40,922 nt of DNA from Mesostigma viride (taxonomy: Eukaryota > Streptophyta > Mesostigmatophyceae > Mesostigmatales > Mesostigmataceae): the NCBI GenBank assembly GCA_009746045.1, contig RPFO01000018.1:1-40922 (forward strand), given 5' to 3'. How positions within the stretch are numbered: the first letter of the stretch is position 1; each line of letters starts with the position of its first letter. The notes beneath the pieces are model-generated. The model was not told the DNA's origin and made no database searches. It saw nothing but the letters and a program-made list of their open reading frames with translations. A program made the position numbers and the translations under genes. This document shows, one piece after another, positions 28,438-35,925 of the stretch.

Positions 28438-29147
28438 CGACGGGCAGTCGTGTCACTTGTTGAGGATGATGGAGGTGGGCCTTCCAAGCCTGCCGCGTCG
28501 CAGCCCGTTTTTCAGGTTCCGAAGAAGCAGCTTCGGGTTCCCCCGGCGACTCTGCCCACCCCGGCGCCTCTGCCCAGTTCTCAGGTACCGAAGAAGCAGC
28601 TTCGGGTTCCCCCGCCGACTCTGGCCATTTCTCAGGTACCGAAGAAGCAGCTTCGTAAGCCAGTTGTGGCAGTGGCTGATTCGGACGACGATGCTGAGGA
28701 GGAGGAGGAGGAGGAGGACGACGATGCTGAGGAGGAGGAGGGGGAGGAGGAGGAGGAGGAGGAGGAGGAGCAGCACGTTGCTACCAAGAAATCCGCCAAG
28801 GGTGGGAAGGCTGCGGAGCACGTTGCTTCCAAGAAATCGGCCAAGGTGGGGAAGCCTCCCAAGCCTGCCCTGCCTCAGAAACGGCGTCGAAAAGCAGTTG
28901 TGCTTTCAGATTCGGACGATGAGGAGGAGAAGGAGGAGGAGGATGGCGGCGGAGAGGAGGAGGACGGGGGAAAGGAGCGCGTTGCTTCCAAGAAGTTACC
29001 CAAGACCGCGAAGACTGCCAAGGTTGCCGAGCCCGCCAAACCCGCCCCGGCGCCTGCCCCCCACCCCCAGACGGGGTCTACCTGCGAGCAGAGGTCGAAG
29101 GAAAAGGCCAAAAAGGGTAAGAAAAAATCTGCGAGTGAATTCTGGTA
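28383..29147 (+). CDS. Cargo gene, PKKQLR repeats, acidic runs and Lys-rich nuclear-type segment
   Basis: Frame entered around 28390 (EGDSDPPAAKKPASQV) and continued from MTRRAVVSLVEDDGGG at 28432. It has three repeats of QVPKKQLR followed by Val/Pro, then long Glu/Asp runs (28690-28770), SDSDDEEE-type casein kinase 2-like sites, ASKKSAK repeats and a Pro/Ala-rich then Lys-rich end (KEKAKKGKKKSASEFWY). Composition resembles nucleolar or chromatin-associated proteins, with no enzyme motif. A 5' splice site is likely at TAT then GTAGAG (29148), phase 0; TG then GTATGT at 29144 is an alternative with the wrong phase. Confidence 0.55.
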
Positions 29148-29206
29148 TGTAGAGTGTTTTGATTTTTCACGGTTGGCAGTCCGATTTCTACTAACTCGAT
29201 TTTAGT

Positions 29207-29802
29207 CATGCGTTGATGGCATGATCGGTTTGCTCGCAGGTAATGAGGATGTGGAGCAGTTACTTCGCTTGGCTAATGTGGCGGTGGGCTTCGGACCAGC
29301 GGCTGTACATGCTGACACTTCCGGACGGGAGGAGCCTAAGGGGGCGGAAGACAGTCAGGCGGGCGATGAGGATGATGACAAGCCCACGTTGGAAATGAGA
29401 CTTATGGACGGGGAAATGGGGTTCGGAGCACCAGAGGCCTTTTGGTGTGATGGGTGGACTTTAGCCATTATGCAAGCAGGGAACAAGGATACGGCTACGC
29501 CAATGTATGCCAAGCTAGAAGACGTCATGCTTTATGGGCAGGTGTCTGGATACGACACCAAGTGGAGGGACGTCGCATTTAAGTTTTTCGCTGAGGGGGA
29601 GAAGGGAGGGAAGTTGAAGAACAAGTTGTGGTGGATGCCGCTGGACTACGCGATGAAGGTGGTAAAGCTGACGGATGGCAAGAGCTGGAAGGATGTGGAA
29701 GTCTGGGCGCCTGCAAAGGAGATCGATAAGAAGAGGAGGAACTCGAAAACGGAACAGCAGATCGCGGAAGCGAAATTACGGAAGAGGCCCTCGAAAGTGT
29801 GA
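29207..29802 (+). CDS. Cargo gene, last exon
   Basis: Probably begins after GATTTTAG (29206) and reads SCVDGMIGLLAGNEDVEQLL through a compact domain: MRLMDGEMGFGAPEAFWCDG, DVMLYGQVSGYDTKWRDVAF, KNKLWWMPLDYAMKVVKLTD, SWKDVEVWAPAKEIDKKRR. It ends with a basic tail KLRKRPSKV at the TGA in 29800-29802. The aromatic-rich core is well formed and unbroken. FGAPEAF here echoes GTFAPEAF read near 27560 in another frame, possibly a repeated domain. No family is recognised. It ends 222 bp before the right TIR. Confidence 0.6.
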
Positions 29803-30023
29803 GGGAAAGTTAGCACTTGGACATGCGCTGGCAATGCTCGTCCTATGGTTAATACAAAGGTTAGGATGATGTCGAGTCTCTCCACGTAAAATTTACATGA
29901 ATTACTAACTTTCAAGCCTCTCGATGTGGAATGTACGCTCAAATTGACATGAATTAAGCATTATGACACCAAATTAGCTCGAAAATACGCGATCGGACGC
30001 CAAATTCGCGCGAAAAAAAGATA
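29803..30023. other. Right subterminal region of the giant transposon
   Basis: No gene. It contains a diverged direct repeat (GTCGAGTCTCTCCACGTAAAATTTACATGAATTA and, ~40 bp on, a similar CCTCTCGATGTGGAATGTACG...GACATGAATTAAGC stretch) and words like CGCGCGAATTTGGCG that recur in the left subterminal region. Confidence 0.4.
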
Positions 30024-30096
30024 TCGGACGATTGAAACTAGCGTTTTTTTCTTGCAAAATGCGCCAAAAATGACCCCATTCCGCGTGGGACCACCC
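30024..30096 (-). repeat. Right terminal inverted repeat of the giant transposon
   Basis: Read from the outside: GGGTGGTCCCACGCGGAATG, GGGTCATTTTTGGCGCATTT, TGCAAGAAAAAAACGCTAG, TTTCAATCGTCCGA. It matches the window-edge copy at 40862-40922 better than it matches the left TIR. Confidence 0.93.
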
Positions 30097-30100
30097 TCCT
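30097..30100. repeat. Target site duplication of the giant transposon (right copy)
   Basis: TCCT, identical to 6165-6168. Confidence 0.9.
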
Positions 30101-31782
30101 AGAAAACTACGTACACCTTTAACGTCGGTAGGAGTAGGCCATTCCTGAATTGACTTAGTTTTATCCGGGTCGGTAGCGACCCCGGCATCTGACAGAACGT
30201 GCCCTAAAAATGGGACACTCCTACCCGAACGAACTTTAGCACGGCGCGCCCACAAAGAATTTTCAGCCATTATTTCTAATACTTTCTTTAAATCACGTAG
30301 GTGCGTTTCAAAATCAGGAGAGTAAATAAGAATATCATCTAAGTAAGCTTGAGCACAAGAACGGTCATGCTCAGATAAAGAAACAGAGGAGAAGGAAGGA
30401 TCCTTTAAATCAGAGGACACCTGAGGAAGGTGAGAATTTCCCATAACAGGTCTAAGCACTTCATTCATTAACATTTGAAAAGAGGCAGGCGAGTTACAGA
30501 GTCCCATAGCCGCTACTCTAAACTGGTAATGACCAAAAGGGGTAGCAAAGGCGGTTTTATGGCAATCCTCAGGAGCTATCCGCAACTGCCAAAAACCATC
30601 CGCACAATCCAGTACTGTGAAACAAGTGGAACCTTTAACCTTATTAAATATATCATCAATACGAGGTAGAGGGTATTTAGACTTCACAGTAATATCATTC
30701 AACTTCCTATAATCAGTAACTAGGCGAAACTTGCCATTTGGCTTAGGAACTAACAGGACACCAGCTGAGTAGGGAGAGTTACTAGGCTCTATCAATCCTG
30801 CTTCTAATAGTGACACTAAAATCTGTTTTAGTTCCTTTAACTCGGTAGGGCCCATTCTATACATCGGAGAGTGCGTAGGAACTGCACCGTCCTTGATAAC
30901 TACACGGTGTAAAACAGAACGAGGAGGAGGATAAGAAGGAGTCTTTTCTTCAAAAACTTTTGAGGAATCTATCACAGCCATGTATCTTACTATTTCATTT
31001 TCAGTAAATCCCACTCCTATTGTATCCACTGTGTTTATATCTATATCCACACTATTATTAGGGATAGGTATCTCCTGTACTTCTAACTGAAGGAACATAC
31101 ATAATAAATATCCATATTCCTTTAATTCAGAACGCAACTCATCATTGGACATTAATACTTCAGGTATAGGTCTTACAGGAGGATCAACAGGTGTAGGAGG
31201 AGTAATATCTACCAAGGATAAATTTTCCAATCTATAATGACGTTCCGGTACCCAGTAAGAGCTATCTGGAAACCAAATGACCATGGTATCATAATTAATA
31301 GTAATCTTATTATCCTGGTGCCAATCTAATCCTAGTAATACATCAGCGGTAGTGATAGGGCCTATAGTGGCCGTCAGGTTGACAGTACGTCCTTGTATGA
31401 CCAGGGGAAGGGACACCGTACCCGGGGAATGACTGGTGCGACCATCAGCATAATGAACAGTGACAGGTTTGGTGTGAGGGGTAGGGACTAGTCCTAAACG
31501 CCTAACTAGGGCCTCGCTCACAAAGGAGCTAGCCGCACCGCTATCTACCAACACAGAGACATTCAAAAGTTCATCAGCATGCAAGAAAGGGTCTACAACA
31601 GTATGGGGAACGGTTAAACCACCATTCAAGAACATAAGAGGACGCACACGTAGTGGTAGGGAAGATTCAGCTCCTACAGAGGTTATAAAAACAGGCAGGC
31701 AAAAATTTTTATCTGGGGTACTATCTAAGGACCTGTCCAGGTTACCCCCGGCTGACAGGCCTACTGTTCCCCCTCCCCCCCC
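30097..31782 (-). CDS. pol: Ty3 pol, protease and reverse transcriptase
   Basis: Frame open from the G8 run at 31775-31782 (where it is -1 to gag) to the transposon insertion. It has an aspartic protease with LVDSGAASSFVSEAL and DVLLGLDWHQ, then RT with PNGKFRLVTDYRKLN, motif A FTVLDCADGFWQL, motif B FRVAAMGLCNSPASFQ, and motif C AYLDDILIYS. An insert of about 25 residues (SHLPQVSSDLK...SEHDRS) precedes motif C. RT stops making sense at VRSFLG, where the giant transposon begins; RNase H continues at 6168. There is no ATG suitable for independent translation before the protease (a GTG lies at 31647), so expression as a Gag-Pol fusion is likely. Confidence 0.92.
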
Positions 31783-33137
31783 AAATCCATAGGAACTAAC
31801 CCCGAAGAAGACCCTGGCGAAAAAGCCACTGCTGGAGGGTCACGAGGGAGCGAAGAGGGTGCGGGAGCCTGATTATCATAGGGGAACCCTGGGGGTCCTG
31901 TCTGCACAGCATTCAGCCTACTAGGGGTAGCTGAGGGAATGCGTCCTGAAGTGGGACGAATAGGAGCACGCTGAGGGGTACGAGGAGGGCGAGCGTCGGG
32001 ATGAGGGGGGGCACCCGAAAGGAACTTGGGGCACTCACGTTTAAGATGACCTACTTCCTTACAATGATAGCATGTGATATGAGAGACATCAAGAGCTGAA
32101 AGATCAGCAACGCAGATATCTAATTCTTCTACATAGGAGTTCTCCTCCTCAGGGGTAAGGATAATATTATTAATACGGGAACGGGTAGGGAGAGAAGGAG
32201 TGGTGAAGAAATCTGCTACTCGCAAGAGATGCTGGCGCACATGCTTGAGGGGTAGATCAGTAAAACGGTAGGCAGAGAACTGGCGCTTGACTTCACGTAA
32301 TAAAGGTCTACTGAGGCCTTGGAGGAAGCGAGCACGTACTTCTGCACCCGACAAATCCCTAATTCGTACCATCTGAGCATCAAACTCTTTCATATACTCC
32401 TTAAATGATTTAGTACCCTGCTGCAAGGTACCAAAGGCTAATCTATCCTGCCAATCTGAATCAGGAGGGACTAAATGGTTCTCTAAACGCTTAAACAATT
32501 CTGCTACAGAGTTAGGGTAGGCATGAGAGGCCAAAGACTCACACTGAATGAGGTTAGCAAGCTCAGGAGTAATGCAGGTTGTAAGATAGTGAGGGACTAG
32601 TACAGCATCAGAGAGACGCCATCTATTATGATTCTGCCACGACTCTGTGTTCTGGGTAAGCAACATAATAAAGGTGAAAAACTGTTGAGGGGTAGACTTG
32701 ACATCCAGCTTGGGAAGGTTAGCAAAGAGGGGAAGAGCAGGGGGCTTAGGGGGATTAGAAGAGTCAGTTTTTCCCATAGGGCCACTATCTTCCACTGCTA
32801 CATAAGCGGGATAGAAGGAAGGAAGAGGAAAAGTCTTGGGTAGGGGTCTAGAAGGGGCCACCGTTTCAGGCTGGTGCCCATAGGAGAAGGGTACAGTATA
32901 TTGCTCACGAAGAGAGGAGTAGGCAAAATGATCATAATTTCTGTCATCTAGAGGCATGGTGCTGAAATCACTATTAACTTCTAAATCAGCCACACGGGTA
33001 GGGACCTGGGCTGCCTCATAGGCCGTCTCAGGGTAGGACCAGGAAGCAGGTGGGTAAAAGGGAACTGCACTAGGGCGCCCAGAAGGGCCGACAGGGGCAG
33101 AGGTACGACCCGTGTTAAAAGCAGGCATGGAAGGCAC
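31761..33137 (-). CDS. gag: Ty3 gag (capsid and zinc knuckle)
   Basis: 458 residues from the frame at 33137 to TAG at 31761-31763. The central region (SNPPKPPALPLFANLPKLD through WQNHNRWRLSD and SFKEYMKEFDAQMVRIRDLS) has the helical retrotransposon-gag pattern. A CCHC knuckle, CYHCKEVGHLKREC, lies near residue 367, followed by a Pro/Arg-rich tail. The frame is open further upstream to about 33200, overlapping the end of a separate frame (33170-33493). Gag ends right after a G8-A-G5 tract, past which pol lies in -1, consistent with -1 frameshifting or with a missing base. Confidence 0.9.
   Translation of the reverse strand: MPSMPAFNTGRTSAPVGPSGRPSAVPFYPPASWSYPETAYEAAQVPTRVADLEVNSDFSTMPLDDRNYDHFAYSSLREQYTVPFSYGHQPETVAPSRPLPKTFPLPSFYPAYVAVEDSGPMGKTDSSNPPKPPALPLFANLPKLDVKSTPQQFFTFIMLLTQNTESWQNHNRWRLSDAVLVPHYLTTCITPELANLIQCESLASHAYPNSVAELFKRLENHLVPPDSDWQDRLAFGTLQQGTKSFKEYMKEFDAQMVRIRDLSGAEVRARFLQGLSRPLLREVKRQFSAYRFTDLPLKHVRQHLLRVADFFTTPSLPTRSRINNIILTPEEENSYVEELDICVADLSALDVSHITCYHCKEVGHLKRECPKFLSGAPPHPDARPPRTPQRAPIRPTSGRIPSATPSRLNAVQTGPPGFPYDNQAPAPSSLPRDPPAVAFSPGSSSGLVPMDLGGEGEQ
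31769..31782 (-). promoter_or_regulatory. G8-A-G5 tract at the gag/pol junction
   Basis: Sense-strand TTGGGGGGGGAGGGGGAA directly before the gag stop. It contains a G GGG GGG slippery heptamer in the gag frame with pol in -1, and also resembles the 3' polypurine tract. Which of these, if either, is functional cannot be told from sequence. Confidence 0.4.
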
Positions 33138-33169
33138 AGGGTGGGAAGGAGGCCTAGCAACATTGTTAG

Positions 33170-33493
33170 TTAGTGAGGACCTGCTGGGGGTTGAGCCAAG
33201 GTTGCAGGAGGGGCAGGGGCCTGGTTCAAGGTAAGGGAAGGGTCATCACTAAATCTGACTTGCATACGTTGTTCATAGGTAGGAGGGGTAAGTGAGGGAC
33301 GACGGCGACCACCAGTAACAGGAGAAGGAGGTGAGGTACGAAGATTACCTTGAGGAGTGAGATGGTGCACCGTTTCAAGTGAGTCCCGTCGGTTACCACG
33401 ATTGTTGTTATGGTTGTTAGTATTATTATTATTATTACTCATAGTAGGAGTGTTGGTAGGTATAGGCGACATGTTACCACCCACTGGATCCAT
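33170..33493 (-). CDS. Probable N-terminal part of gag in a shifted frame
   Basis: ATG at 33493 (MDPVGGNMSPIPTNTPTM) opens 107 codons with an Asn run (SNNNNNTNNHNNN), Pro/Ser-rich segments and YEQRMQVRFSDDPSLTLNQ. The gag frame overlaps its 3' end in +1. Low-complexity, disordered N-termini are usual for Gag, so this is probably the same protein with an extra base, or a short separate ORF. No ATG close to the start of the gag frame is in a better context. Confidence 0.5.
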   Translation of the reverse strand: MDPVGGNMSPIPTNTPTMSNNNNNTNNHNNNRGNRRDSLETVHHLTPQGNLRTSPPSPVTGGRRRPSLTPPTYEQRMQVRFSDDPSLTLNQAPAPPATLAQPPAGPH

Positions 33494-33616
33494 TTTTAAT
33501 TAAGTAAATGATTAGGAATCTAACTGAAAGCAACAAGGATAAAGGACAAGGCCTAATTTAAGGCAAGGAAAGAAAAGAAAAGCTTTTAGTGTCCTAAAAG
33601 AAGGAAACAATTTAAA

Positions 33617-34022
33617 TCAATCCTTTTTAGCAACAGTAATGGATAGGGAACCGAACTCTAAGGTGAGAGGCGTATCTAAGCTAGATGAGGATGCAGCCCG
33701 TTTAGGGGGAGACGAAGGAGGAGATGGAGGTGGTGTAACAAAAACAAGACTATCTACTGCAGGACGAGCATGAGGAGAAGGACGAGAATGGAGACCCAAA
33801 TCTGATTCACTATGCTTTAAGAGGTAGGTCTGAGCTTCTTCAAAGGACATAAACTTCTTATATTTGGAGACGTTATAAGCACGTGACTGAACGAACTTCC
33901 TAGCATCGGCCCACGATAAGAAAATAGATGCCCATTGAGGGGTAATAACAACGTAATACTTCGCTAAACTATTATTACTAGTCGAATGAGAAGGAGCAGG
34001 AAAAGGACGTCGCTGGCTCATG
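33617..34022 (-). CDS. ORF upstream of gag with RNase H1 N-terminal (Cauli_VI-type) domain
   Basis: ATG at 34020-34022 gives about 134 residues; the frame is open further upstream to 34123 with a GTG. Residues ~19-70 read KYYVVITPQWASIFLSW, then ARKFVQ, YKKFMSFEEAQTYL. This follows the pattern of the RNase H1 N-terminal hybrid-binding domain shared with caulimovirus viroplasmin (YYVV, xGIFxSW, V, yKxFxxxeeA). In RNase H1 the domain binds RNA/DNA or dsRNA duplexes. The second half is Ser/Pro-rich (SRPSPHARPAVD, PPPSPPSSPPKR). The key Gly before Ile is replaced (ASIF). It lies first on the element's sense strand, so it is an ORF0-type protein. Assignment is by motif pattern only. Confidence 0.6.
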
Positions 34023-34553
34023 TTAACGCACCTGGTAGGTCTTGAGTAGTCAAATAAGGAGCTAGAACGAGGAGAAGGCGACTTATCTCGGGTGTCTGAA
34101 ACCGAACCAGATTGACGACGCACGCAGGGACGAGGTTTCCAGCGCCAGGTGGTCGTAAGTATCCGGTTTCAAGAATTCTGCGTCTGGCGATGGGTCGTCT
34201 AAATACAACGCAGGCAAGAATGCAGAAAAGTGTAATCTACGAGACGCTAGTCGTCTCTCTAACGTAGAACCAAAACCATCACCTATCTACGACAGTAGGC
34301 CACATGTCTCAAGAAAACAAAACGAGGAAAAGGAGCTATCTATAAAAGGATTTTCCGCTTCGAGCAGGTCTATCTTCTAGGCAGGGCGTGTCCCGAATCG
34401 GGCAGCACTACCCCCCCAGCTTGCAGGCGACCCGCCCATTACCTGTCAAGTAGGTGTCGTCTTCATTTTCCCGGACGCGGAAGGGTTGATTCAATGACGT
34501 ATGTTGCAGGGGATCGTCGTCTGGTTCTCTACCTAAAATTCCTCCGAGTCCAT
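34023..34553 (-). other. 5' leader of the Ty3 element with candidate primer-binding site
   Basis: Directly inside the 5' LTR the sense strand reads A then TGGACTCGGAGGAATTTT (34552-34535). TGG fits pairing with a tRNA CCA end, so this is the candidate primer-binding site, but I cannot name the tRNA. The rest of the leader has only short frames. Confidence 0.4.
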
Positions 34554-35101
34554 TGTTACGCCTCGGGTATCTACCACTACCTCTACCTCTACCTGGCCTG
34601 ATGCTACCTAAACTAGTCAAGCCACCTCTAGTTAAACCCCTAGCGAAAGACGAACGAGACGATCCAGATCTCAATGCATTAACGTAAGTGTTGCTATAAT
34701 ACGCCATAAGCCATTTACACAACCCGTTTACTCCAGGAATAGAGGAAGGAAACACAACTACACTGCCGTGACCCAAGCCTATATGTGTTAATTCATTTAA
34801 CACACGCCGAGTGAACACACGAGGGGTAGAACGTGCATAAATGGTCACCAACGGTCCAACACGCTCGGGCCGACATGGCCCTCGCCTACAGATGCACCGG
34901 CACAGATACAGATGCACGCTGGTCCACTACATTCTACCAAAGGATAAGGACCACTAGTAAAGTACGCGGCGCGGCGCCCAAAGGCACCCAATGTACCACA
35001 GTACTGTTACGAGGACAATAGTGTCCTGGTAGGAGCTACACGTAAACCTAGGGACAACCGAGGCAAAAGACCTAATTTACGTCCGTAACTACAACGAATT
35101 G
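34554..35101 (-). repeat. 5' LTR of the Ty3 element, main part
   Basis: Matches 362-909 almost base for base from TGTTACGCCTC to CAACGAATTG. The remaining ~15 bp (TTACGCGACGTAACA) lie at 40432-40446, beyond an inserted tyrosine-recombinase element. Confidence 0.93.
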
Positions 35102-35298
35102 ATCCATTTCTGGCCTTGCCTTGCTTTGCATGCATCACCACAAAACATCAAATTTATTACAATATGTGTGCTAGCTCTATACGGTGGAATAACACAGACA
35201 TGTCTACCAGATGGCAACACGGCCATCTGTATGCTAGGGTGAGCACACTATGTGAATGTGCAGGGCCAGCCCACAGCAGCTGTGCCCCTGCTCTACCC
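35102..35298. repeat. Split direct repeat A, outer copy
   Basis: 197 bp from ATCCATTTCTGGCC to CTGCTCTACCC, repeated at 35534-35730 without visible differences. The two copies of an element inserted recently should be identical. Confidence 0.9.
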
Positions 35299-35323
35299 CC
35301 TTTTGCCAGGGTGGGCGGGTGGG

Positions 35324-35533
35324 AGGCAAAAGAAAACAACCTGCTTCCCTAGAATGGAAGCCCACCCTTTATAGCAACCACCTCTCCAGCCAACCCCTAC
35401 CTGGGTGGCTGGGGTACGGGTGCCAGCACAAAAAAAATATTTTTTCTAAAATTATTTTTTCTTTTGGTGCTATACGGCGTTGCATTCTCCGCTCAGCAGG
35501 TTAGTCATAGATAAAATGAGCATAGCTCACCAA
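35324..35533. repeat. Split direct repeat B, inner copy
   Basis: 210 bp from AGGCAAAAGAAAACAACC to TAGCTCACCAA, repeated at 40223-40430 (208 bp) with the A-run before TATTTTTT two bases shorter there. It joins repeat A (ATCCATTTC) at 35533/35534, reproducing the circle junction. Confidence 0.9.
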
Positions 35534-35730
35534 ATCCATTTCTGGCCTTGCCTTGCTTTGCATGCATCACCACAAAACATCAAATTTATTACAATATGTG
35601 TGCTAGCTCTATACGGTGGAATAACACAGACATGTCTACCAGATGGCAACACGGCCATCTGTATGCTAGGGTGAGCACACTATGTGAATGTGCAGGGCCA
35701 GCCCACAGCAGCTGTGCCCCTGCTCTACCC
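35534..35730. repeat. Split direct repeat A, inner copy
   Basis: Same 197 bp as 35102-35298. After it, 35731-35894 is a short non-coding stretch before the ORF end. Confidence 0.9.
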
Positions 35731-35925
35731 ACATCTCCTTACATGGCTAACAGCCGAAAATACGTAGGACATGCAAAAAAGAAAACTTAAACTACCTAGC
35801 TATGGGGGTACTTTGTCCCAACCCAGGTTCACCCTCGGGTTAGTTAAACCATTTCCCCCCTGACCTCCCACACAAGGGTGAGGTCAGTTGATAGCTAAAA
35901 GACGAGAGGTAAAAACAGGAGGACG

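Larger units (their letters stand above)
6169..30096. mobile_element. Giant 23,928-bp TIR DNA transposon (tentatively Sola-like)
   Basis: Bounded by inverted termini GGGTGGTCCCACGCGGAATG and a 4-bp TSD. It carries a three-exon transposase with a D-D-D style core on the minus strand, an unknown ORF near the left end, a long multi-exon plus-strand gene, a 1.96-kb inverted repeat pair, two minisatellites and about 26 copies of a 22-bp palindrome. A 4-bp TSD together with a DDD-type transposase is known for the Sola superfamily, but the assignment is from memory of motif style and is tentative. A second copy starts at 40862. Cut-and-paste elements this large are unusual. Confidence 0.9.
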
